Source of the DNA: an uncultured Paraprevotella sp.
GTDB taxonomy: Bacteria > Bacteroidota > Bacteroidia > Bacteroidales > Bacteroidaceae
Length of the DNA: 64,000 nt
Direction of reading: 5' to 3'
NCBI GenBank assembly: GCA_944320765.1
Contig: CALUIS010000007.1
Coordinates: forward strand, 1-64,000
A program made the translations under genes and the position numbers. The first letter of the stretch is position 1. The number at the start of each line of letters is the position of its first letter. Below are positions 52,094 to 60,618 of this stretch, one piece after another. The notes beneath the pieces were generated by a model. It worked only from the letters and a program-made list of their open reading frames with translations. It did no database searches and was not told where the DNA came from.

Positions 52094-53203
52094 CTACGAC
52101 ATCAAATCATACATCATCCATAAAATCCAACCCAGCAAAGCCACTCCGGCCGCCGTGAAGAAGACCAAAGCCACACGCATCCACACCAGCGCGCGCCGGC
52201 TGCGCTTCTGCTCAACCGTCACCTCATCCGGCTCTGGCTTGGCATTCGCATCGGCCTCAACCTTGGTCTGGTTGATAAATTCTATCGCGTTCACCAGGTT
52301 CGCGTCGTTCTCATTAATCAACGTACTGTATTTGGCAAACTTAACCAAGTCCGCAGTCTGAAACAGTGTGCGCAACTCATCCAGGCTCTCACGGTTCTGC
52401 TCTTTCAACAGCCGGTCGATAATTTCCGAAGAAGTCATTTCCATGGCGTTAAAGCCATAACGTTTCTCGATATAAGTACGGAGTATCGCCGTCAGGCGCG
52501 TGTAATATTCCTTGGAATCCTCCTTTGCCCAGGCTTTCTCCGCCTTAATCTGGTCTATCTCCTGCATGGCCTTGGTATGCGGCAGGATTTTCGGTGCCAG
52601 CTTGACAATCTTGACAATCGGCTTGTTGTCCCGGTAACTGATATAGAAATAGGCCAAAGCCAACACCCAAAGAAGCAGGAGGACGGAAAGCCAAAAGACA
52701 CCCGACCAATCCGACCACGAGAAAGGCACGTCCATGATTTCCTTCGGCCCGTAGAAACGGTCCACATGCACCGTGTCCACCGGAACCGTCAGCACCCGCA
52801 AGGCCAAGCTCTTGGATTCGTACTCCTTCCCGTCGACCTTCACCACGAACGGCGGCAGGTAATACAAAGCCGAATCAAAAGAAGTCACCGTATATTCCCG
52901 GGAAACCAGCCGGCGCGCCCCCTCGTTCAGCCGCTGCGTATCCGCCGGGGCTATCTCCACGACTTCCACACCCGGCACCAGCATGTCGCCGGCCTTCAAA
53001 GGAGGCATTTCCAGTTCCGAGCCGGCATCCAGGCTGACATCCAGCGTGATGCGCGTCTGCTCCCCGACCCACAGTTCCAAAGAATCCATCCTGACATCCA
53101 CCGTGACCTGCGCCTTTGCCGGCACGGCCAGCATCACCAGCCACACCACCATACAAGCCAGGCGGCAGGCCACGTTCTTATATCCAAAATGATAACCTTT
53201 CAT
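52094..53203 (-). CDS. BatD-like membrane protein upstream of batA
   Basis: Starting at the ATG at 53203, the 369-residue protein has a signal peptide (LACMVVWLVMLAVPAKA), an N-terminal immunoglobulin-like region (VTVDVRMDSLELWVGEQTRITLDVSL), a membrane helix near 180-202 (WLSVLLLLWVLALAYFYISY), a soluble helical cytoplasmic section (YYTRLTAILRTYIEKRYGFNAMEMTSSEII) and a second membrane helix near the C-terminus. It resembles the protein that takes this position in bat clusters (sometimes called BatX or DUF4381-like). Two bases separate it from DUF58. Confidence 0.8.
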   Translation of the reverse strand: MKGYHFGYKNVACRLACMVVWLVMLAVPAKAQVTVDVRMDSLELWVGEQTRITLDVSLDAGSELEMPPLKAGDMLVPGVEVVEIAPADTQRLNEGARRLVSREYTVTSFDSALYYLPPFVVKVDGKEYESKSLALRVLTVPVDTVHVDRFYGPKEIMDVPFSWSDWSGVFWLSVLLLLWVLALAYFYISYRDNKPIVKIVKLAPKILPHTKAMQEIDQIKAEKAWAKEDSKEYYTRLTAILRTYIEKRYGFNAMEMTSSEIIDRLLKEQNRESLDELRTLFQTADLVKFAKYSTLINENDANLVNAIEFINQTKVEADANAKPEPDEVTVEQKRSRRALVWMRVALVFFTAAGVALLGWILWMMYDLMS

Positions 53204-53205
53204 TC

Positions 53206-54075
53206 TCAGTTCCGTTTGGCAAATAAAGTCATCAACGACGATACATAATCCTGGTCCGTGCGGATGGACACCGAATCCACGTTGCTCTTGGTGAAAGTCT
53301 CCTGCAACAGGAGCTGCCGGTTCTTCCACCACTCGCGATGGGCCTGCCTCACCTTCCGGCTGGACGTGTCGATATACTGCTCATGCCCCGTCTCGGCATC
53401 GCAAACCTTCATCAATCCCACCTCGGGCAGCTCCGCCATCCGGCGGTCAAAAACCTGTATGGCCACCACGTCGTGCTTCCGGTTGGCGATGGTCAAGGCT
53501 GTGCGGTAATCCTTCCGGTCGATGAAGTCGCTCAACAAGAAAGCGGTACAACGCCTCTTAATCACGCGCGTCAAATACTCTACCGCCTGCCCTACGTCCG
53601 TAGACTTGCTCTCCGGCGAGAAATCCAACAGTTCACGGATGATGCGGAGAATGTGCTTGCGCCCTTTCTGGGGCGGAATGAACTTCTCTATCCGGTCTGA
53701 AAAGAAGATGACCCCGATCTTGTCGTTGTTCTGAATGGCCGAGAAAGCCAGCGTGGCGGCAATCTCCGTCACCATCTCCCGCTGCATCTGGGACACCGTC
53801 CCGAAATCCAAGCTGCCGGAAACGTCAATCACCAACATGACGGTCAGTTCCCGTTCCTCCTCATAGACCTTCACATACGGATGCCCCCAACGCGCCGTCA
53901 CATTCCAGTCTATGTCACGGATGTCATCCCCATACTGGTATTCGCGCACCTCGGAGAACGCCATACCACGCCCCTTGAACGCCGAATGATATTCGCCGGC
54001 AAAGATATTGCTGGACAGCCCCCTCGTCTTGATCTCAATCCGGCGGACCCGCTTCAATATATCACTTGTATCCAT
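53206..54075 (-). CDS. DUF58 domain protein
   Basis: A 289-residue protein of the DUF58 family, a VWA-like fold lacking an N-terminal signal. The conserved block (GRGMAFSEVREYQYGDDIRDIDWNVTARWGHPYVK, around 50-85) is intact, with the MIDAS-like DVSGS (around 98). It is a usual partner of MoxR ATPases. Located 12 bases after moxR and immediately before the BatD-like gene, it should act in the same complex. Confidence 0.92.
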   Translation of the reverse strand: MDTSDILKRVRRIEIKTRGLSSNIFAGEYHSAFKGRGMAFSEVREYQYGDDIRDIDWNVTARWGHPYVKVYEEERELTVMLVIDVSGSLDFGTVSQMQREMVTEIAATLAFSAIQNNDKIGVIFFSDRIEKFIPPQKGRKHILRIIRELLDFSPESKSTDVGQAVEYLTRVIKRRCTAFLLSDFIDRKDYRTALTIANRKHDVVAIQVFDRRMAELPEVGLMKVCDAETGHEQYIDTSSRKVRQAHREWWKNRQLLLQETFTKSNVDSVSIRTDQDYVSSLMTLFAKRN

Positions 54076-54087
54076 TCCAGACGTGCA

Positions 54088-55083
54088 TTAGGGCACTTCC
54101 ACCTTGTTCAATATCCGGCTGACGATTTCCTCACTGCTGACGCTATTGGCTTCAGCCTCGTATGACAGGCCGATACGGTGGCGCAGGACATCATGGGCCA
54201 CGGCGCGCACATCTTCCGGAATCACATACCCCCTGCGCTTGATGAAGGCATACGCGCGGGCGGCCAAAGCCAGGTTGATGGAGGCACGCGGCGAACCGCC
54301 GAACTCGATATAATCCTTCAGGTCCTTTAGGCCGTATTGTTCCGGATAGCGGGTGGCAAAGACGATGTCGGCCACATACTGCTCGATTTTCTCGTCCAGA
54401 TAGACCTCGCGCACCACGTCGCGGGCCTCAATGATTTCCTTCGTGGACAAGATGGGGCGGACTTCCGCCTTCCCGCCCTTGATCTGCTGGCGGATGATTT
54501 TCTTCTCCTCCTCCAGTTTCGGATAGTCTATGATAACCTTCAGCATGAAACGGTCGACCTGCGCCTCCGGCAGCGGATAGGTGCCTTCCTGCTCGATGGG
54601 GTTCTGCGTGGCCAGCACAAGGAAAGGCTCGGGCAGCTTGTAAGACTCCTTGCCGATGGTCACCTGGCGTTCCTGCATGGCCTCCAGCAATGCGCTCTGC
54701 ACCTTGGCCGGCGCACGGTTGATTTCGTCCGCCAACACCAGGTTCGCGAAGACGGGACCGCGCTGCGCCACGAACGTCTCGTCCTTCTGGCTATACATCA
54801 TCGTACCCGTCACATCGGCGGGGAGCAGGTCCGGCGTGAACTGAATCCGGCTGAACTTGCCGTCTATCAAGGACGCGAGCGTCTTGATGGCCAATGTCTT
54901 GGCCAATCCCGGAACGCCCTCCAACAACACATGCCCGTCACTCAACAAGCCAATCAACAGGGATTCCACCAAATGCTTCTGACCTACTATCACCTGGTCC
55001 ATTCCGGCCATCAGGTTTGTCACGAAAGCACTCTGTCTCTCAATCCGCTCGTTCAACTCACGAATATCTATAGCTTCAGCCAT
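54088..55083 (-). CDS. MoxR-family AAA ATPase
   Basis: A 331-residue AAA+ ATPase. GVPGLAKT (Walker A, around 58-65), a Walker B LADEINRAP (around 117) and EGTYPLPEAQVDRFMLKV (sensor-2 side) are all present, so it should hydrolyse ATP. It is cytoplasmic. MoxR proteins act with VWA proteins as chaperones in aerotolerance and stress. It is the first gene of the leftward operon, with its start downstream of the -7 element at 55129, which rules out the longer frame. Confidence 0.94.
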   Translation of the reverse strand: MAEAIDIRELNERIERQSAFVTNLMAGMDQVIVGQKHLVESLLIGLLSDGHVLLEGVPGLAKTLAIKTLASLIDGKFSRIQFTPDLLPADVTGTMMYSQKDETFVAQRGPVFANLVLADEINRAPAKVQSALLEAMQERQVTIGKESYKLPEPFLVLATQNPIEQEGTYPLPEAQVDRFMLKVIIDYPKLEEEKKIIRQQIKGGKAEVRPILSTKEIIEARDVVREVYLDEKIEQYVADIVFATRYPEQYGLKDLKDYIEFGGSPRASINLALAARAYAFIKRRGYVIPEDVRAVAHDVLRHRIGLSYEAEANSVSSEEIVSRILNKVEVP

Positions 55084-55128
55084 ATCTGTTTTATTTTGTT
55101 TATGAATTATACCCTCGTTTTCGCGACC

Positions 55129-55136
55129 CAAAATTA
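55129..55136 (-). promoter_or_regulatory. Promoter of the moxR-bat operon
   Basis: TAATTTTG on the minus strand matches TAnnTTTG. Leader about 40 bases to the moxR ATG. Confidence 0.65.
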
Positions 55137-55171
55137 AGCTTTTTGGCACGCACGGACAATATTATACTATT

Positions 55172-55208
55172 AAAAAAAGTTTCTCAAATATCTATTTAAG
55201 AAACTTTT
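55172..55208 (-). terminator. Terminator of the ftsY-rimO-HU operon
   Basis: AAAAGTTTCT (55175-55184) and AGAAACTTTT (55199-55208) form ten pairs, with AAATA/TATTT adding five more. Read leftward the stem ends in a T run. Confidence 0.8.
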
Positions 55209-55216
55209 CATGACGG

Positions 55217-56641
55217 TTAACGGCGTTTTAGCCTCAATTTGGGGATTTCCAACCACATTCCCTCCGGGACGATATCCGGATTGGCGATTTTATTCTGCAC
55301 GACCAGATAGACCGTGAAGTCCTTTGAACCGTAATACTTCAAGGCCAGGCCGCGAAGCGTCTCTCCGCTCCTCATGCGGTGGCGTTCCTGAATGCCCACA
55401 ATCTCGTAAGCCCCACCTTCCACCTGAGGATATTCCACCTTAGGCTGCGGCGGAGTTTCCTTTTTCACAACCGTGCTTACCGTATCAGCCCGGGTCCCAC
55501 TATTTTCCGGCTTCAACGAATCCGCCTCCATCTTCAACGAATCCGCGGCCTGCTTACGGGGAGAAGCATTCTGTCCGGACTTTACCGTCAGAGATTCCGC
55601 AGGCTTGTCCGGTAAATCCGCCTTTTGGGACGTCCCCTCTCCGGAATGCAGCTGGCTGCCGGCATAATAACTGACGGCCATCAAAAAGAGTACCAACAAC
55701 ACCAAAAAGAACATCATCCACGGAGTCAGATAAACCCTATGCCGTCCATGCTCCGGGGCCACCTGCACAATATGCTGGTGTTCCACCTTTTGGTGCTCCA
55801 CCTTCTGCACCTCTATCTGCTGGGATGCCACATGAACATTGCTTACATGCCGCTCGTCCTGTCCCGGCCGCACGTCCTGTATTCCACACGCCTCGGGTTC
55901 TTCCTGCCCCGGGTTTTCAAAAATCGGAGCTGCCTCTTCCTCCCCATCATCCGCCTCGCTCTCGCCCGAAGCTTGGGCCTCATCGTCCTCTACAAAAGAC
56001 TCCTGAAGCTGCTCTTCCGCTTCATTCCCCGTTTCCTCACCGGCCCCTTCCGACATAGGACCTTCAGCCTCATCTTCCGGCCCCTCCTCTATAGAAGCCG
56101 TCTCTATCGGCAAAGCCGTTTCATTACTGGTATTCCCGGACAAAATCCTTTCCTTGCCATAAGAATCCACAGAATGGTCCTCCTCACGGCCTTCCGCCAC
56201 CTGCGGCTGCTCCCCTGGCTGCCCGTCGGCCATATCCTCCACATTCCCATCCTGCCCGGCATGATAGATGCGTTCCACCCCCTCATCATCCATCCGTTCC
56301 ATATCCTCAAGGTTCGTACCCTCGTTCAGGATTACGGTCTCAAACTGGGCGAACGGCTTGTTGACAGCATCCCGCAAGACCGGGTCCGGAGTAAAGTTCA
56401 CCTTCGTATACTCCTTGATGACAATTCTCTCACCCGTATTCACATCTACGCTCTCACGGCTGTCCACCGTGACCAACTTAAAAGTACCCAGCCCCTTGAT
56501 CTTGACAATCTTGTCTGTCTGAAGGAACTCTCCCACCAAGTCGAACACCGTACGCACGAACGTCATGGCGTCTTCCTGTGACAACCCTTTCCGCCGCACC
56601 AGCCCCTCGGACAAATCCTGTACCAACACTTTCTTATCCAT
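55217..56641 (-). CDS. HU-domain protein fused to a membrane helix and a LysM domain
   Basis: The 474-residue protein begins with a HU/IHF-like DNA-binding domain (1-95: KKVLVQDLSEGLVRR, IKGLGTFKLVTV, NFTPDPVLRDAVNKPF), followed by an acidic, low-complexity linker (about 105-300, rich in Glu and Asp, with HQKVEHQ repeats), one hydrophobic helix (308-326: WMMFFLVLLVLFLMAVSYY), an extracytoplasmic spacer with an ADSLK repeat and a LysM domain (about 413-468: IQERHRMRSGETLRGLALKYYGS...PEGMWLEIP). This implies DNA binding in the cytoplasm and peptidoglycan binding in the periplasm. It follows a separate HU gene by 12 bases in the same operon. Confidence 0.88.
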   Translation of the reverse strand: MDKKVLVQDLSEGLVRRKGLSQEDAMTFVRTVFDLVGEFLQTDKIVKIKGLGTFKLVTVDSRESVDVNTGERIVIKEYTKVNFTPDPVLRDAVNKPFAQFETVILNEGTNLEDMERMDDEGVERIYHAGQDGNVEDMADGQPGEQPQVAEGREEDHSVDSYGKERILSGNTSNETALPIETASIEEGPEDEAEGPMSEGAGEETGNEAEEQLQESFVEDDEAQASGESEADDGEEEAAPIFENPGQEEPEACGIQDVRPGQDERHVSNVHVASQQIEVQKVEHQKVEHQHIVQVAPEHGRHRVYLTPWMMFFLVLLVLFLMAVSYYAGSQLHSGEGTSQKADLPDKPAESLTVKSGQNASPRKQAADSLKMEADSLKPENSGTRADTVSTVVKKETPPQPKVEYPQVEGGAYEIVGIQERHRMRSGETLRGLALKYYGSKDFTVYLVVQNKIANPDIVPEGMWLEIPKLRLKRR

Positions 56642-56653
56642 GACCTACAACGT

Positions 56654-56926
56654 TTATTGCATCTTTTCCTTAAAAGACGCGCTGGGTTTGAAATTAACGA
56701 CCAATTTGGGCGGGACGAGCATCCGCTGCTGCGTGGACGGATTGACGACCACCCGCTCCTGCTTTTTCTTCACCTCAAACGTCCCCACATTCTGGATGGA
56801 AATGACATTCTCATCCTCCAGCTCTTCCGTCATCTCGGAGACCAAGGTCGCCACCAAAGACGAGGTATCCTTCAGCGTATAGCCCAAACGACGGGACAAT
56901 TCTGCTATGAAGTCCTTGTTATTCAT
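56654..56926 (-). CDS. HU-family DNA-binding protein
   Basis: A 90-residue HU. FIAELSRRLGYTLKDTSSLVATLV is the helical body, and VGTFEVKKKQERVVVNPSTQQRMLVPPKLVVNFKPSASFKEKM is the strand and arm with the DNA-intercalating proline. It is distinct from the HU at 39016, so the chromosome holds at least three HU-type proteins. It lies 11 bases after rimO and 12 before the HU-LysM gene. Confidence 0.94.
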   Translation of the reverse strand: MNNKDFIAELSRRLGYTLKDTSSLVATLVSEMTEELEDENVISIQNVGTFEVKKKQERVVVNPSTQQRMLVPPKLVVNFKPSASFKEKMQ

Positions 56927-56937
56927 TCGTCCAAACT

Positions 56938-58245
56938 TTAAAAACGCCGCGTCCCGTACAAATCGAAATCATCGGCATCCGTTATCTTCACATCATAAAA
57001 CTCTCCGACCGCCAAGTCACCTTCTGCCACCGGGACCAACACTTCCGGATCCACCTCCGGAGAATCGAATTCCGTACGGCCCACATAATATTCACCCTCC
57101 GCACGGTCGATAATGACCTTGAACACCTGTCCGACCTTCCTTGCGGAAAGCTCCGCCGACACCTGTTGCTGCAAGTCCATCAACTTGTCCAGCCGCGCCT
57201 GCTTGACCTCTGCCGGTATCTCATCTTCATAATGCTCCGCAGAGTAAGTGCCGTCCTCCTCGGAATAGGCGAAAGCCCCCATCCGCTCGAACTTCACCTG
57301 ACGGACAAACTCAAGCAACTCCTTGAAATCCTCCTCCGTCTCGCCGGGATGCCCCACCATCAGCGTCGTCCGCAGGTGTATGCCCGGCACCTCCTTGCGG
57401 AAACGCTCAATCAGGTCGTAAGTTTCCTGCCGCGTCACATGGCGGTGCATTTTCTGCAACACGTTGTCACTGATATGCTGCAAAGCAATGTCCATGTACT
57501 TGCATACATTCTTCTTCTCACGCATGACACGGAACAAGTCTTCCGGAAAATCGGCCGGATAAGCATAATGCAGCCTGATCCATTCCACACCGGGAATGTC
57601 GGCCATCCGCTCCACCAATTCCGGCAACATCCGCCGACGGTACAAATCCACGCCGTAATACGTCAGCTCCTGGGCTATGACCTGAAACTCCTTCACGCCC
57701 TGCGCCACCAGCATCCGTGTCTCCTCCAAGATGTCCTCCATCGGACGGGACTTGTGCCGGCCTGTGATGATGGGTATCGCGCAATAGGAGCAACGGCGGT
57801 CGCACCCTTCGGAAATCTTCAGATAAGCGTAATGCGGAGGAGTGGTCAGTTCACGCTCCAGACGGAACTCCGGCTTGTAAGCCTTACCCAAGTCTGCCAG
57901 CAGGTCCTCCCAATTGAACTTGCCGTAAAACTTGTCCACCTGCGGAATCTCCTCGCCCAGCTCCTTGAAATAACGCTCCGAGAGGCATCCCATCACATAC
58001 AGTTTCTTCAGCCGCCCTTCCTCCTTGGCCTGGCAAAACTCCAGAATCATGTTTATGCTTTCCTCCTTGGCGTCCCCGATGAAGCCGCAAGTGTTGATGA
58101 CGGCAATCTCCCCCTCGGGACACTCACTGTCGTGTGTCACCTTATAGCCGTTGGCTTCAAGCTGCCGCATGAGTTTCTCCGAATCCACCAGATTCTTGGA
58201 ACACCCCATGGTAACGATATCGATTGTATTCTCCTGCAATGCCAT
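56938..58245 (-). CDS. rimO: Ribosomal protein uS12 methylthiotransferase
   Basis: A 435-residue radical-SAM enzyme that adds a methylthio group to Asp of protein S12. The N-terminal UPF0004 domain has cysteines for an auxiliary cluster (GCSKNLVDSEKL, NTCGFIGDA), then CDRRCSYCAIP (around 148-158; CxxxCxxC) binds the SAM cluster, and a C-terminal TRAM domain ends the protein. It is in an operon behind ftsY. Confidence 0.96.
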   Translation of the reverse strand: MALQENTIDIVTMGCSKNLVDSEKLMRQLEANGYKVTHDSECPEGEIAVINTCGFIGDAKEESINMILEFCQAKEEGRLKKLYVMGCLSERYFKELGEEIPQVDKFYGKFNWEDLLADLGKAYKPEFRLERELTTPPHYAYLKISEGCDRRCSYCAIPIITGRHKSRPMEDILEETRMLVAQGVKEFQVIAQELTYYGVDLYRRRMLPELVERMADIPGVEWIRLHYAYPADFPEDLFRVMREKKNVCKYMDIALQHISDNVLQKMHRHVTRQETYDLIERFRKEVPGIHLRTTLMVGHPGETEEDFKELLEFVRQVKFERMGAFAYSEEDGTYSAEHYEDEIPAEVKQARLDKLMDLQQQVSAELSARKVGQVFKVIIDRAEGEYYVGRTEFDSPEVDPEVLVPVAEGDLAVGEFYDVKITDADDFDLYGTRRF

Positions 58246-58277
58246 TCTCTTTTAAAAGTCAATAAAAAAGGATTCCC

Positions 58278-59231
58278 TCAATTGTCGAACAAGGACTTCA
58301 CGAATTCCTTCTTGTTGAAGGGCTGCAAGTCGTCCACGCCCTCGCCCAGTCCGATATACCGCACCGGAATCTTGAACTGGTCCGAAATGCCGATGACGAC
58401 CCCTCCCTTGGCGGTCCCGTCAAGCTTGGTTATCGCCAGGCTTGTCACTTCCGTCGCCAATGTGAACTGCCTGGCCTGCTCGAAAGCGTTCTGCCCCGTG
58501 CTGCCGTCCAGCACCAGCATGACGTCATGCGGCGCGTCAGGCACCACCTTCTGCATCACCCGCTTGATTTTGGAAAGCTCGTCCATCAGCCCTTTCTTGT
58601 TGTGCAGGCGGCCGGCCGTATCGATTAGCACCACGTCCGCGCCGTTGGCCACGGCCGACTTCAACGTGTCGAAGGCCACGGAAGCCGGGTCGCTGCCCAT
58701 CTGCTGCTTCACGATGGGAACCCCTACGCGCTCAGCCCAAATCTCGAGTTGCTCCACAGCTGCCGCACGGAATGTGTCCGCAGCCCCAAGGTAGACTTTC
58801 TTGCCCGCCTTCTTAAACTGGGAAGCCAGCTTGCCGATGGTAGTGGTCTTTCCCACGCCATTCACGCCGACCACCATAATCACATAAGGTTTCGTGCCTT
58901 CCGGCAGCTCAAAGCCCTCCGTGTCGTTCGTATTGTTTTCCGTCAGCAAAGACGCGATCTCGTCCCTCAGCAATTCATTCAATTCGTTTACGGTCACATA
59001 TTTGTCCCGTGCAACACGCTTTTCAATCCGGCCGATGATATTCAATGTGGTATCCACTCCGACATCCGATGTCACCAAGACTTCCTCCAAACGGTCCAGC
59101 ACATCATCGTCCACCTTGGACTTGCCGGCCACGGCACGGGCCAATTTTCCGAAGAAACTCTCCTTCGTCTTCTCAAGTCCCTTGTCGAGTGTCTCCTTTT
59201 TTTCTTTAGAGAAAAAGCTGAATATTCCCAT
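58278..59231 (-). CDS. ftsY: Signal recognition particle receptor FtsY
   Basis: A 317-residue SRP GTPase without the long acidic A domain of E. coli. GVNGVGKTTTIGKLA (around 115-129) is the P loop, DTFRAAAVEQLE the insertion-box region, DTAGRLHNKKGLM (around 205) and TKLDGTAKGG (around 260) the other nucleotide motifs. It brings SRP-bound nascent chains to the membrane. It is the first gene of the leftward operon; its start lies 30 bases after the -7 element at 59262. Confidence 0.96.
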   Translation of the reverse strand: MGIFSFFSKEKKETLDKGLEKTKESFFGKLARAVAGKSKVDDDVLDRLEEVLVTSDVGVDTTLNIIGRIEKRVARDKYVTVNELNELLRDEIASLLTENNTNDTEGFELPEGTKPYVIMVVGVNGVGKTTTIGKLASQFKKAGKKVYLGAADTFRAAAVEQLEIWAERVGVPIVKQQMGSDPASVAFDTLKSAVANGADVVLIDTAGRLHNKKGLMDELSKIKRVMQKVVPDAPHDVMLVLDGSTGQNAFEQARQFTLATEVTSLAITKLDGTAKGGVVIGISDQFKIPVRYIGLGEGVDDLQPFNKKEFVKSLFDN

Positions 59232-59261
59232 ACGTCTTTTATTTAATGCACATTACGAGTA

Positions 59262-59269
59262 CAAAGATA
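59262..59269 (-). promoter_or_regulatory. Promoter of the ftsY operon
   Basis: TATCTTTG on the minus strand matches TAnnTTTG. Confidence 0.6.
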
Positions 59270-59303
59270 GCACAAGTTTTTTGAAATCGGCCCATCCGGA
59301 TAC

Positions 59304-59337
59304 AAAAAATCCCCTCCATTCGACATGGAAGGGATTT
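59304..59337 (-). terminator. Terminator after the DUF4295 gene
   Basis: AAATCCC(C/T)TCCAT and ATGGAAGGGATTT pair across a five-base loop, with a T run on the minus strand. Confidence 0.75.
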
Positions 59338-59361
59338 ATTCTAAACTGGATGAATCACGAA

Positions 59362-59520
59362 TTAATTCTTGAAGAAATCCTTCACAGCCTCGTTAGGCAC
59401 CATCCGCTCGTCAAAGATGTAAGCGCCGGTCTCGGAACTCTTCACCATTTTAATCACCTTAGTGTAGGAACGTCCATCTGTCTTACCAGTCTGGAGAGTT
59501 GCCACTGTTTTTTTTGCCAT
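59362..59520 (-). CDS. DUF4295 protein
   Basis: A 52-residue basic protein (AKKTVATLQTGKTDGRSYTK, then VKMVKSSETGAYIFDERMVP in order) that matches the DUF4295 family, which in Bacteroidota regularly follows the bL28 and bL33 genes. It is too short for typical gene-length cut-offs. Likely ribosome-associated or an RNA-binding partner, by location only. Its gap to rpmG is 12 bases and it ends before a terminator. Confidence 0.9.
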   Translation of the reverse strand: MAKKTVATLQTGKTDGRSYTKVIKMVKSSETGAYIFDERMVPNEAVKDFFKN

Positions 59521-59532
59521 AGTATCCTAATA

Positions 59533-59721
59533 TTATTTTATTTCCTTATGAATCGTCATTCTCCGGAGAATCGGGTTGTACTTCTTCAGTTCCAATCTCT
59601 CGGGAGTGTTCTTTCTGTTCTTCGTCGTCACATAACGGGATGTTCCGGGAAGGCCGCTCTCTTTCATCTCGGTGCATTCCAGAATCACCTGCACCCTGTT
59701 GCCCTTAGCTTTCTTTGCCAT
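59533..59721 (-). CDS. rpmG: 50S ribosomal protein bL33
   Basis: A 62-residue bL33 ([19 protein letters not shown]...[24 protein letters not shown]). The cysteine pairs that bind zinc in C+ versions are missing except for one, so this is the zinc-free C- type. It is a large-subunit protein near the E site. Lies 19 bases after rpmB. Confidence 0.96.
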   Translation of the reverse strand: MAKKAKGNRVQVILECTEMKESGLPGTSRYVTTKNRKNTPERLELKKYNPILRRMTIHKEIK

Positions 59722-59740
59722 AAGTCCTACTCTCCTTCAA

Positions 59741-60001
59741 TTAAGCAATTACTTTAATGGATTTCCAATCACAATATCCTTTGGCCACCGCATTGGTCAA
59801 CGCGGCATCCAAACCTACCTTGTTAATATATCGCAGACCAGCAGCACTTATCTTCAAGCTAATCCAGCAATCCTGTTCTACATAGTAGAATTTCTTCGTA
59901 AACAAGTTCACTTCAAACCGTCTCTTGGTACGACGCTTTGAATGAGAAACGTTGTTGCCAACCATGGCCTTCTTCCCGGTAATTTGACAAATCTTAGACA
60001 T
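59741..60001 (-). CDS. rpmB: 50S ribosomal protein bL28
   Basis: An 86-residue bL28 with the typical N-terminus [27 protein letters not shown]. Cysteine at position 4 is present but without the usual partners. It is the first gene of the rpmB-rpmG-DUF4295 operon and its promoter lies at 60051. Confidence 0.96.
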   Translation of the reverse strand: MSKICQITGKKAMVGNNVSHSKRRTKRRFEVNLFTKKFYYVEQDCWISLKISAAGLRYINKVGLDAALTNAVAKGYCDWKSIKVIA

Positions 60002-60050
60002 TTCTATCTTCCTTTCTGTTTATTTCTATTAGCTTCTTTCAAACAGAGTG

Positions 60051-60058
60051 CAAAATTA
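60051..60058 (-). promoter_or_regulatory. Promoter of rpmB-rpmG-DUF4295
   Basis: TAATTTTG on the minus strand matches TAnnTTTG. Confidence 0.6.
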
Positions 60059-60098
60059 GCACATAAAAACCGAATATACAAGTCTTTTCACAAAAAAA

Positions 60099-60605
60099 TC
60101 ACTCGTCCTCTGCCGGATGGCGCTTTTTCAGCAAGTCCAGCAAAAGCTGAAGCGCCACCAACGTGGCCTTGGCCAAATTCATGTCGCGTCCCTCGTCGCC
60201 TTCCAGTTTTTCTACGATTATCTCGTCCTTGTCTCCCACGGCAATCCAGATTGTACCTACCGGAGCCTCATCGCCGCCACCGGGACCGGCATAGCCCGTG
60301 ATGGCGACGGCATAAGTGGTCTCCATCGCCTTCAGCGCACCCTCGAACATGGCGCGCACCACCTCCTCGCTCACGGGGCCTTTCTCGTCCAGCAATTCGG
60401 CAGGGACACCCAGGAAGCGGGTCTTCACCTCGTTGGTGTAACATACAATCCCGCCCTTGAAATAAGTGGAGCTGCCCGGCACGCTCGTAATGGCCGCCGA
60501 AATCTGCCCCGAAGTGCAACTTTCCGCCGTGCAGACCGTCTCGCCCGCTTTCCACAGCAACGGGCTGATCTCGCGGCTTATGATTTTAGCCTCTACGTTC
60601 ATCAT
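60099..60605 (-). CDS. CinA C-terminal domain protein (nicotinamide-nucleotide amidohydrolase-like)
   Basis: A 168-residue protein that corresponds to the C-terminal CinA/PncC domain alone. TAESCTSGQISAAITSVPGSS (around 26-46), YFKGGIVCYTNEVK and ITGYAGPGGGDEAPVGTIWIA (around 100) are family signatures. It should convert nicotinamide mononucleotide to nicotinate mononucleotide for NAD recycling. It is 13 bases downstream of tsaD in the leftward transcript map-tsaD-cinA-like. Confidence 0.93.
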   Translation of the reverse strand: MMNVEAKIISREISPLLWKAGETVCTAESCTSGQISAAITSVPGSSTYFKGGIVCYTNEVKTRFLGVPAELLDEKGPVSEEVVRAMFEGALKAMETTYAVAITGYAGPGGGDEAPVGTIWIAVGDKDEIIVEKLEGDEGRDMNLAKATLVALQLLLDLLKKRHPAEDE

Positions 60606-60618
60606 AATATCTATGGTT

